Shown: piece after piece, positions 51,804 to 59,800 of the stretch
Layout: every line of letters begins with the position of its first letter
Position numbering within the stretch: position 1 is the first letter of the stretch
NCBI GenBank assembly: GCA_020634885.1
Contig: JACKAW010000008.1
Span: 115,761-179,760, forward strand
Length of the DNA stretch: 64,000 nt
Direction of reading: 5' to 3'
From: Anaerolineales bacterium
Lineage (GTDB): Bacteria; Chloroflexota; Anaerolineae; Anaerolineales; Villigracilaceae
Position numbers and translations under genes: made by a program
The notes under the pieces: generated by a model
What the model was told of the DNA's origin: nothing
The model's input: the letters and a program-made list of their open reading frames with translations, nothing else
The model's database searches: none

Positions 51804-52601
51804 ATGGAAGGACTCCCAATTGGTCCGTTTTTGCTGCGCTGGAACGGGGTATTCATTGCGTTGGGGGTTGCCTGTGGCGGGTTTATATCTGCATTGAGGC
51901 TTCGCCAACGGTATCAAGATTCAGAGATCATCCTCTACCTTTTCACCCCAATTGTGGTGTGGGGATGGCTCGGCGCCCGCCTTTGGCATGTATTCACCCC
52001 GCCTCTTTCCTCCATTGAGCTTGATCTGACCACCACGCATTATCTTTCCCATCCGCTCGATATTCTCGCCGCATGGATTGGTGGGTACGGCATCCCGGGC
52101 GCACTTCTCGGCGGCACTTTTGGCTTGTGGCTCGCAGCCCGAAAAGAGGAACTTCCCTTTTGGCAGTTAGCCGACATTCTTGCCCCGGGTGCGTTACTGG
52201 CGCAGGTTATTGGGCGTGTGGGGAACTATTTTAATCAAGAGATTTATGGCTTGCCCACAACCCTCCCTTGGGGAATTTTCATCGAACCGCAAAACCGCCT
52301 GAATGGATTTGAACAAATCGAGTTCTACCACCCTCTTTTTGCATATGAAATGATATTGAACGCTCTTGCTCTGGTCTTTCTGCTTCGACTGGCTGGCGGA
52401 GCGTATGCTGAAAAACTCCCAACCGGCGGCGTATTTTTGATCTACCTCACGGTTTCTTCAGCCATTCGCTTTTCACTCGAATTTCTACGCCTGGATAAAG
52501 CGCTTGTAAACGGCGTAAATATCAACCCGATATTTTTTACCCTTCTGTTCCTGCTGGCGGGTTTTCTTTTTTATAAGAAGTGGTCTGCACAGACATTGTA
52601 A
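51804..52601 (+). CDS. lgt: Prolipoprotein diacylglyceryl transferase
   Basis: The protein has 265 residues and about seven spans. The Lgt signature GRVGNYFNQEIYGLPTTLPWG is present, preceded by GGYGIPGALLGGTFGLWL and followed by HPLFAYEM. It moves diacylglycerol from phosphatidylglycerol to the lipobox Cys of prolipoproteins, the step before LspA. The window carries both enzymes and several lipoproteins. GGAAGG precedes the ATG within the CDP-alcohol gene end. Confidence 0.93.
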   Translation: MEGLPIGPFLLRWNGVFIALGVACGGFISALRLRQRYQDSEIILYLFTPIVVWGWLGARLWHVFTPPLSSIELDLTTTHYLSHPLDILAAWIGGYGIPGALLGGTFGLWLAARKEELPFWQLADILAPGALLAQVIGRVGNYFNQEIYGLPTTLPWGIFIEPQNRLNGFEQIEFYHPLFAYEMILNALALVFLLRLAGGAYAEKLPTGGVFLIYLTVSSAIRFSLEFLRLDKALVNGVNINPIFFTLLFLLAGFLFYKKWSAQTL

Positions 52602-52687
52602 AAATATTAGAGTGCCCCCGCCGCAGTCTCCAGTGGCGAAGACGCCGCCTTGAGCGGGATGAAAATTTGACTTTTGCAAGAGGTCTA

Positions 52688-52717
52688 ATAAAAAATCCTC
52701 TCACCACGAGAGGATTT
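52688..52717 (-). terminator. Intrinsic terminator of the HNH gene
   Basis: On the minus strand, AATCCTCTC and GAGAGGATT form a stem with a GTGGT loop, followed by T5 and ATT. Confidence 0.85.
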
Positions 52718-52721
52718 CGAT

Positions 52722-53225
52722 TTACCAGCCCGAAATATAAGGCTCCCATTCCTTATTATCAGAAAGGTGCTTGCCAAAAATATACGCCGCATTGGCGGGC
52801 GGCTCCTTGGGGATATGCAACAAGCGCATATGTGCCTCTTCCACTTTTCGCCCGCCTTTGCGGTGGTTACAGCTTGAACAAGCCGCCACAAGATTTGTCC
52901 AAATTTGCCTGCCCCCCATATGGCGCGGAATCACATGGTCTATCGTCAAGTTGCCGTCACGTTTACCGCAATACTGACAGGTATAATTGTCACGCCTGAA
53001 CACTTCACGGCGAGTCAATTTGACGTGCGGGCGCGGTCTATGGATCTGCGTTTCGAGCCGAATGACCGAAGGACGAGGAATAAGCTGTGATATGGTGCGG
53101 ATGTGACCGCGTCCATTGGCGATCATACCGGCTTTACCTGCAAGGATCAACGTAATCGCCCGTCGTGTCGAACAGACGTGGATCGGCTCAAAATTTGCAT
53201 TGAGCACTAAAACAGGATCATTCAT
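52722..53225 (-). CDS. HNH endonuclease domain protein
   Basis: The protein has 167 residues. The first 70 residues are an N-terminal part common to this group (VLVLNANFEPIHVCSTRRA). The HNH domain has CQYCGKRDGNLTIDHVIPRH with the catalytic His, and WTNLVAACSSCNHRKGGR, with two CxxC zinc ribbons. It may cut DNA, but such proteins are widespread outside defence. No partner gene is near. It is monocistronic and convergent with lgt. Confidence 0.88.
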   Translation of the reverse strand: MNDPVLVLNANFEPIHVCSTRRAITLILAGKAGMIANGRGHIRTISQLIPRPSVIRLETQIHRPRPHVKLTRREVFRRDNYTCQYCGKRDGNLTIDHVIPRHMGGRQIWTNLVAACSSCNHRKGGRKVEEAHMRLLHIPKEPPANAAYIFGKHLSDNKEWEPYISGW

Positions 53226-53304
53226 AAAGGTTCCGGTAACTCGCGTGATTATACAACCAGAATATTAATTCGGTTTTAACAGCAATTGTATTGCAGGAGA
53301 AAAA

Positions 53305-54189
53305 ATGAATATTTTAATTGCGGGCGGCTCTGGTCTGCTCGGCAAGGCGCTTACAAAATCACTTGAAGCCGATGGGCATAAGGTCTTCATCCTCTCGCGC
53401 AAAAGCGGCGCAGCAAACAGCATTCAATGGGATGGGCAAACCACCGCAGGGTGGGGGAGCCGCATCAACGAAATGGATGTAGTGATCCACCTCGCCGGAC
53501 GAAGCACCGCCGCCTGGCCCTGGACCCCCTCCAAAAAGAAATCCTTTGAAGACTCCCGCATCCAACCCGGGGTTGGACTTGTTCAAGCCATTCGGGAGGC
53601 TTCTCATCGCCCAAGCCTTTTCGTGCAAGTATCGGGCATCAATCACTACGGTCTACACGGCGCCCCCGCCGATGAAACCACCCCACCCGGAGAAGACTTC
53701 CTCGCCCAACTCACCGTCAAATGGGAAGAATCCACTCAACCCGTTGAAGAACTCGGTGTACGCAGAATCGTCCTGCGCACACCGCCCGTCCTTTCCAAAG
53801 ACAATGTCATCATGAAATTAATCGCCCTGCCCGTGCAATTATTTATTGGCGGCAGGCTTGGTTCTGGTACACAACCCTTCCCGTGGATTCACATTGCAGA
53901 TTGGGTCGGCGCCACCCGGCACCTCATGGCAGATCAAAATGCGCACGGTGCATACAACCTCATTGCCCCAACTCAGACCACCTTATCTGAATTCACAAAA
54001 CAACTTGCCAGCCTATTGCATAGACCTTACTGGTTTCCCGTTCCCGCATTTTTAATGAAAATGGTTCTCGGCGAAATGAGCGTGCTTATTCTTGATGGGC
54101 GCTTTGCCCAACCCAAACGGCTGATACAGTCTGGGTACACGTTCCAGTTCCAAAGTCCGCAAGAGGCGTTGCAAGACCTGTATGGGTAA
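53305..54189 (+). CDS. TIGR01777 family epimerase/oxidoreductase (SDR)
   Basis: The protein has 294 residues. The NAD(P) Rossmann motif is IAGGSGLLGKALTKSL. VIHLAGRSTAAWPWTPSKK is typical of the YfcH/TIGR01777 subgroup, followed by the VQVSGINHYGLHG segment with the SDR Tyr. The C-terminal part has FPWIHIADWVGATRHLM. The substrate is unknown. AGGAGAAAA precedes the ATG. It is followed by a lipoprotein gene after 24 bases. Confidence 0.9.
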   Translation: MNILIAGGSGLLGKALTKSLEADGHKVFILSRKSGAANSIQWDGQTTAGWGSRINEMDVVIHLAGRSTAAWPWTPSKKKSFEDSRIQPGVGLVQAIREASHRPSLFVQVSGINHYGLHGAPADETTPPGEDFLAQLTVKWEESTQPVEELGVRRIVLRTPPVLSKDNVIMKLIALPVQLFIGGRLGSGTQPFPWIHIADWVGATRHLMADQNAHGAYNLIAPTQTTLSEFTKQLASLLHRPYWFPVPAFLMKMVLGEMSVLILDGRFAQPKRLIQSGYTFQFQSPQEALQDLYG

Positions 54190-54213
54190 AACTCAAAGGA
54201 GAAAATCAAATCC

Positions 54214-54885
54214 ATGAAGAAGACACTTATCTTATTTTTACTGTTGCTCACTGCCTGTGCTCCGGCGCAAGATTCACAGGTTTACTTGCCAGATGTGCTC
54301 CCGACAGCCACAGCCTATATTGACGCCTCCTACCCGACCGCAGATGTCCAGTTGAGCGTACCGCAACAAACTGCCGCCGGAATCGATGTGAATATGAATC
54401 GCGGCTGGGTCGAGGGAAAAAACGTCAACGCCGAAGTATGTTTTAGCCTGCCTGACGCCTCCGATTGGTCGATCTGGGCGGCGAGCCTGACTTATGGAGA
54501 AACCCTTCTTCAGGAATATGGCACAACCTTATTAAGCTACCAGGAACCCGCGAATGGGCAGGCGGGTCTGCGCTGTGATGTGATGACCTTTGTCGTTCCG
54601 CCTGATGCTGACCTCTCCAACGCCGTCATTGTCATCGATGCGATTGCCGCCCCCCCTCAACCTGGTGATTATTGCGGCGTGTACCTTCCAAAAATTCAAC
54701 AAGCCATGCTCGAGCGGGGGACGGGTATCTCTGTGGATTGTGTGGACATAAACGGAATCCTCACCATGCAGATCCTCGGCAAGCCCGCCGAAATGACGCA
54801 GGAGCAGGCTGAACAGATCGTTTATAGCGACGAGTTCTACACCGTCTACGGTCCCTGGACTTTTCCCTTCAATTTGTCCCAGTAA
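54214..54885 (+). CDS. Lipoprotein of unknown function
   Basis: The protein has 223 residues. The lipobox LLTAC puts the lipidated Cys at residue 15. A Thr/Ala-rich linker follows, then a beta-rich domain (about 45-150) and an alpha/beta part (about 160-220, with ILTMQILGKPAEMTQEQAEQ). Four Cys in the mature part could form disulfides. No family is recognised. The first part of the tyrS promoter region overlaps its last codons (-35 near 54874). Confidence 0.7.
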   Translation: MKKTLILFLLLLTACAPAQDSQVYLPDVLPTATAYIDASYPTADVQLSVPQQTAAGIDVNMNRGWVEGKNVNAEVCFSLPDASDWSIWAASLTYGETLLQEYGTTLLSYQEPANGQAGLRCDVMTFVVPPDADLSNAVIVIDAIAAPPQPGDYCGVYLPKIQQAMLERGTGISVDCVDINGILTMQILGKPAEMTQEQAEQIVYSDEFYTVYGPWTFPFNLSQ

Positions 54886-54903
54886 ACATTCCTGATGTAT
54901 AAT
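54874..54903 (+). promoter_or_regulatory. Promoter of the tyrS leader transcript
   Basis: TTGTCC (54874-54879) and a perfect TATAAT (54898-54903) are 18 bases apart. The leader peptide ATG is at 54911, seven bases after the -10 box, so the message is predicted to start at or just before the ATG. Confidence 0.7.
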
Positions 54904-54910
54904 ACCGGGC

Positions 54911-54961
54911 ATGTTCTGCAATAACTCTGCCAACCATTACTATTATTATTCCCACCCGTAA
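54911..54961 (+). CDS. Tyr-rich leader peptide of the tyrS attenuator
   Basis: This is a 16-codon ORF, MFCNNSANHYYYYSHP, too short for usual gene calling. Codons 10-13 (54938-54949) are TAC TAT TAT TAT, four consecutive tyrosines. The stop codon TAA is at 54959-54961. It has no Shine-Dalgarno sequence, but it starts seven bases after the -10 box, like several leaderless genes in this window. It lies upstream of a terminator and of tyrS, so its translation is predicted to sense Tyr-tRNA(Tyr) supply. The peptide itself probably has no other role. Confidence 0.75.
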   Translation: MFCNNSANHYYYYSHP

Positions 54962-54967
54962 TTATTT

Positions 54968-55017
54968 GCGATGGTGTGAATGGAACGCGCCCCATCATCG
55001 CGGGCGCGTTTTTATTT
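54968..55017 (+). promoter_or_regulatory. Attenuator: terminator hairpin and mutually exclusive antiterminator upstream of tyrS
   Basis: The terminator is AACGCGCCC (54984-54992) paired with GGGCGCGTT (55002-55010), followed by a T-rich run (55009-55017). The antiterminator pairs GCGATGGTG (54968-54976) with CATCATCGC (54993-55001), nine pairs with one G-U. Its loop holds the left arm of the terminator, so both cannot form. A ribosome stalled at the Tyr codons (54938-54949) leaves 54968-54976 free. A ribosome reaching the stop codon (54959) covers it. The expected outcome is read-through into tyrS when charged tRNA(Tyr) is scarce, and termination when it is plentiful. Confidence 0.75.
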
Positions 55018-55078
55018 GCGTAACGCCAGAAAAGATATCAATTTTCATGCCCTAACGGCATGTGCTCAGGAGAAAAGA

Positions 55079-56290
55079 ATGAACATCGAGGAACAAGTTG
55101 AATTATTGATGCAAGGAACTGACTATGGCGATGAAGACCTGCAAAAAGCCATGGCATCAGAGTTGCGAGAGCGCTTGAAGACTGCTGAAAAAGAAAATCG
55201 TCCCCTGCGGGTGTACTGCGGTTATGACCCTACATCTACAGACCTGCATTTGGGTCATACCATTTCCATGCGTAAACTTCGCCAATTTCAGGATTTGGGG
55301 CATGAAGTAACTTTCCTTATTGGTAGTTACACCGCCCTGGTGGGTGACCCTTCGGATAAAAATAAAGCGCGTCCGATCCTGACCGAGGAGCAGGTTGCCC
55401 AAAATGCCCAAACCTACGCTGAACAAGCCTTCCGCGTCCTCGACCGCGAGAAGACCAAAATCCGCTACAACGGTGAGTGGCTCTCCAAATTAAACCTGAT
55501 CGACCTTATCCGCCTTGGTCAAAACTTTACAGTTCAACAATTTCTTACACGTGAAAATTTTGCGAAACGCCTTGATAAAGGCGAGCCAATCTACTTGCAC
55601 GAAACGTTCTACGCTCTTATGCAAGGTTACGATGCCGCCGCCATGGAAACGGATGTGCAGGTGGGTGGGTCGGATCAATTATTTAATATCATTGTTGCCG
55701 GTCGTAAACTTCAGGATGCGCTTGGGCAAAAACCTTTGGTTGGCATCATCACCGGTATTCTGCCGGGAACAGATGGCAACCAACGCATGTCCAAGTCCAC
55801 GGGCAATATCGTCCCTATCAACACTGGCGCAGATGATATGTTCGGCAAGCTCATGTCTGTGCCTGATTCGGCCATGGGTATTTATATGCGTCTTGTGACC
55901 CGCTTTAATCCGCATGAGATTGCCCAGATCGAAAAAGAGGTTGCGTCGGGGGCTTTACATCCGCGCGATGCGAAGATGAAAATGGCAAAGGAAATTGTCA
56001 GTATTTTCTATAGTGAGGCTGAAGCCCAAACAGGGCAGGATAACTTCATTAAGATGTTCCAGCAAAAGGAAATCCCTGACGAAATGCCCGAATACGAATT
56101 ACAGGCTGGTCAAACCGTTGTAGATGTCATTCTTGCCGCGGGTATGGCTGAGAGCAAAAGCAAAGCTCGTCAATTGATCGACCAGAAAGGCGTCAAGTTG
56201 GACGGGGAGGTACTGGAACGAGGTGATCTGCAATTCCCACATCCTGGAGTTCTCCAAGTTGGCAAGCGTCGATTTTTGCGAGTGAAGTAA
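55079..56290 (+). CDS. tyrS: Tyrosyl-tRNA synthetase
   Basis: The ATG at 55079 has CAGGAGAAAAG upstream. An in-frame start at 54980 would lie in the attenuator. The protein has 403 residues. The class I HIGH box is HLGH (57-60) in TSTDLHLGHTISMRK. The KMSKS box is QRMSKSTGN at about 236-243. A C-terminal S4 domain (about 340-400) carries AGMAESKSKARQLIDQKGVKL. It charges tRNA(Tyr) with tyrosine. It is the only structural gene of its transcript and ends in a strong terminator. Confidence 0.95.
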   Translation: MNIEEQVELLMQGTDYGDEDLQKAMASELRERLKTAEKENRPLRVYCGYDPTSTDLHLGHTISMRKLRQFQDLGHEVTFLIGSYTALVGDPSDKNKARPILTEEQVAQNAQTYAEQAFRVLDREKTKIRYNGEWLSKLNLIDLIRLGQNFTVQQFLTRENFAKRLDKGEPIYLHETFYALMQGYDAAAMETDVQVGGSDQLFNIIVAGRKLQDALGQKPLVGIITGILPGTDGNQRMSKSTGNIVPINTGADDMFGKLMSVPDSAMGIYMRLVTRFNPHEIAQIEKEVASGALHPRDAKMKMAKEIVSIFYSEAEAQTGQDNFIKMFQQKEIPDEMPEYELQAGQTVVDVILAAGMAESKSKARQLIDQKGVKLDGEVLERGDLQFPHPGVLQVGKRRFLRVK

Positions 56291-56333
56291 AACAAGCGTT
56301 TTTAAATTTATAAGGTTGAGAAACCACACATAC

Positions 56334-56370
56334 AAAAAAGAACAGACTTTTTACAAGTCTGTTCTTTTTT
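56334..56370. terminator. Bidirectional terminator between tyrS and the tRNA cluster
   Basis: AAAAAAGAACAGACTT and AAGTCTGTTCTTTTTT form a long stem with a short loop. It has T tracts on both strands, so it ends tyrS on plus and the tRNA transcript on minus. Confidence 0.92.
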
Positions 56371-56371
56371 G

Positions 56372-56443
56372 AGGCGTCGACGGGATTTGAACCCGTGAAT
56401 GAGGGTTTTGCAGACCCTTGCCTTACCACTTGGCCACGACGCC
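56372..56443 (-). tRNA. tRNA-Cys(GCA)
   Basis: The acceptor arms GGCGTCG and CGACGCC pair fully. The anticodon loop CTGCAAA gives GCA. The T loop GGGTTCAAATCCC is regular and the discriminator is U, as usual for Cys. CCA is not encoded. Confidence 0.96.
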
Positions 56444-56502
56444 TTATAAACAAAAAGATTGCAACCGAAAGAGATTTTCTTCGATCCGCAATCCTCCAGT
56501 TT

Positions 56503-56575
<73 letters not shown>

Positions 56576-56600
56576 GTTTATCGACCAAACTGGTCGAGAG

Positions 56601-56673
56601 TGCCGAGACCCAGGATCGAACTGGGGACACCGCGATTTTCAGTCGCGTGCTCTACCAACTGAGCTATCTCGGC
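56601..56673 (-). tRNA. tRNA-Phe(GAA)
   Basis: The acceptor arms GCCGAGA and TCTCGGC pair fully, the anticodon loop CTGAAAA gives GAA, and the discriminator is A. It is the first of the Phe-Gly-Cys cluster. Confidence 0.96.
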
Positions 56674-56704
56674 CAAACGCATATTTATTTGTTAAGCGGC
56701 GGTG

Positions 56705-56733
56705 ATTTTACACGCACTTATGTGGATTGTCAA
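56705..56733 (-). promoter_or_regulatory. Promoter of the tRNA cluster
   Basis: On the minus strand, a perfect TTGACA (56728-56733) and TAAAAT (56705-56710) are 17 bases apart, about 32 bases upstream of tRNA-Phe. Confidence 0.75.
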
Positions 56734-56771
56734 GAAATAAGCACCCTCAAAATGACAATACATCTCATTGC

Positions 56772-56800
56772 TTGACTTTTTATATAGCCTTCGATATAAT
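56772..56800 (+). promoter_or_regulatory. Promoter of rpoB
   Basis: TTGACT (56772-56777) and a perfect TATAAT (56795-56800) are 17 bases apart. The leader of about 85 bases starts with a hairpin CTGTCC/GGACAG (56810-56825). rpoB has an AGGAGAGA ribosome binding site. Confidence 0.8.
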
Positions 56801-56891
56801 GTTTTGTTGCTGTCCAGAGGGACAGTTCTAATTGTTTATGTCAATTGTTTGTGTCGTCGAACCGTCATTCAAAATTCGTTAGGAGAGAAGA

Positions 56892-59800
56892 ATGGCATCT
56901 TCTTTGCCCCAAAAAAGTTACGCACGTATCTCTGTAAATCTTGATTTACCCAATTTAATCGAAGTACAACTTGATTCATTTGAACGGCTCAAAAGGGAAG
57001 GGCTTGGAGATCTTTTCCATGAAATTTCTCCAATTGAGTCATACAACAAGGGAATGAAGCTCTTTTTCCCAAGTCGAGGACCCGAGTCGCAGCAATGGGG
57101 GTTGAAATATTGGTTTGGTGAACCCAAACATAATATAGAAGAATGCGTTGAGCGAGACTTAACCTATTCCAGCCCGTTATACGTTTCTGTGTTGCTCGCC
57201 GGTCCTGATGTTCCAGAACCCATTAAACAGGATATTTTCCTCGGTGATTTCCCTGAAATGACCGATAAAGGCACCTATATTGTTAACGGAACCGAACGCG
57301 TTGTTGTATCGCAGTTGATTCGTTCTCCAGGTGTTTACTTCGAAGCCCCAGCGGATCGTGCTACGGGTCGTTTGCTTTCCATGGCAAAGTTGATCCCTGA
57401 TCGAGGCGCTTGGATGGAGTTCGAAACCCGCAAGTCCGATTACATCATACTTAAATTTAATCGTAAACGCACTGTTCCGATTACTGTATTCCTGCGCGCC
57501 CTCGCTGCTGTCAGCGATGGAATGAAGGATTCTCCCATTAAACTCGGTACTGATGAGGAAATTCTCTCCCTTTTCAAAGAGGTTGATAACAACCCTGATC
57601 GTATGTTTATTGCTTCTACCATTAAACAGGAACCGGATTGGGATTTAAGCAATCATACTATTGCCGAAGCCGCTCTGATTGAATTCTTTAAGAAAATGCG
57701 CCCGGGCGACCCAGCTACATTGGATAATGCCCGGCAATTCCTTGAGGAACAATTGTTCGATCAGCGTCATTATGACCTTGAGCGGGTTGGTCGTTACAAA
57801 CTTAACCAGAAACTCGATTTGAATATCCCCATTCCGCACCGTACAGTAACGAAGAGCGATATTCTCCGTCTTATCAGACGAATGATCCAGATCAATAATG
57901 GTTCTGAGCGTTCGGATGATATTGACCACCTTGGTAACCGTCGTGTTAAGACGGTGGGTGAGTTGATCCAGAACAAACTTCGCATTGGCTTGCGCCGTAT
58001 GGAGCGCGTTATTAAGGAACGCATGTCCATTCGCGATCAGGAACAATTATCGCCAATGACGCTGGTTAATATCCGCCCCGTTGTAGCTGCTTTGCGTGAA
58101 TTCTTTGGCTCATCTCAACTTTCGCAATTCATGGATCAGACCAACCCGTTGGCAGAACTGCGCCACAAGCGCACTCTCTCTGCGTTGGGACCTGGCGGTC
58201 TTCGGCGAGAACGCGCGGGCTTTGATGTTCGTGATGTTCACCATTCTCATTACGGTCGTATCTGCCCAATTGAAACACCCGAAGGACCAAATATCGGTCT
58301 TATTGGACGTTTGGCATCTTTCGCCAGAGTAAACGAATATGGTTTTATTGAGACTCCTTATCGCAAAGTGTACCGGTCACTTCCTTCAGATAGTGAAATA
58401 CTGGAAGGTCGCACCCTTAACTCAGATGTAAGCGATCCGAAGTCAGGCGAGCTGCTCTTTAAGTCCGGCACAGATATAGATTCGAAGGTTGCCAAGCGCC
58501 TTGCAAGGATTGAAGGTGAAATCTCCATTGCGCCCTATGTTTCAGATGAGATGGTGTACCTTTCTGCAGATGCCGAAGATAAGTACACCATTGCCCAGGC
58601 AAATGCTCCATTGACTGAGAAAAAAGAGTTTATGCGAGACCGTGTATCCTGCCGTTATCACTCAGGATTTGTGTTTTCACACCCAGATAGTATTGACTTT
58701 ATGGATGTGGCACCTCACCAGGTTGTTGGTATTAGTGCGGCGTTGATTCCATTCCTTGAACATGACGATGCAAACCGCGCTTTGATGGGTTCTAACATGA
58801 TGGCTCAAGCTGTTCCTTTGGTTCGCCCTGAAATCCCCCTGGTTTCCACCGGTATGGAAAAGAGCGCAGCATTGGATTCAGGACAAGTTGTTGTAGCTGA
58901 AGCAGACGGGGAAGTCGTTTCTGTTACAGGCAAGACCATTGTTGTCAAAGAAAAGCGTTCTGGTAACCGAACATATCAACTTCGAAAATATCAACGCTCC
59001 AACCAAAGCACCTGTATCGATCAGCGTCCCTCTGTAGTAAAGGGACAATTGGTTAAAGCGGGCGATATTATCGCGGATTCCTCGTCTACCGACAACGGGC
59101 AACTAGCCCTCGGGCAGAATGTGGTTATTGCTTTCCTATCATGGGAGGGTGGTAACTTTGAAGATGCTATTCTCCTTTCCGAACGCCTTGTGCAAGAAGA
59201 TCGTTTCACTTCTGTTCATATTGAGAAGTATGAAGTTGAAGCCCGCGATACCAAGCTTGGACCGGAAGAAATTACTCGTGATATTCCAAATGTTGGTGAT
59301 GACGCCATCAAAGACCTTGATGAAAATGGCATCATTCGCATCGGTGCAGAAGTCGGACCGAACGATATCCTCGTTGGTAAGATCACGCCAAAGGGTGAAA
59401 AAGAACTCACTCCTGAAGAACGCCTGTTACGTGCTATCTTTGGTGAAAAATCTCGCGATGTAAAAGATACCTCTTTGCGCATGCCTCACGGTGAGCGCGG
59501 TAAAGTTGTAGATGTGAAAGTCTTTACCCGTGAAGAGAATTCAGATCTCGCCGCTGGTGTGGACATGATGGTTCGTGTGTCTGTTGCCCAGCGCCGTAAG
59601 ATCACTGCTGGCGATAAGATGGCAGGTCGCCACGGAAACAAGGGTGTGGTTTCCAAGGTTGTGCCTGTAGAAGATATGCCTTTCCTTGAAAATGGCGTGC
59701 CCGTTGATATCATTCTCAACCCGCTTGGCGTGCCTGGTCGTATGAACATCGGTCAGGTGCTGGAAGTCCATCTTGGGTGGGCTGCCAAACGTCTCGGTTA

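Noticed and set aside
52722..53225. The HNH protein as part of a defence system or homing element.
   Set aside because: It stands alone between housekeeping genes, with no intron, repeat or partner gene around it.
54980..55078. Extended N terminus of tyrS from 54980.
   Set aside because: It would begin within the attenuator hairpins and adds a region not found in TyrRS; the ATG at 55079 has a strong ribosome binding site.
56799..56831. Short ORF MFCCCPEGQF with three Cys codons upstream of rpoB, near tRNA-Cys, as a second leader peptide.
   Set aside because: Its ATG lies inside the -10 box (56795-56800), upstream of any plausible transcription start, so it would not be transcribed from that promoter.
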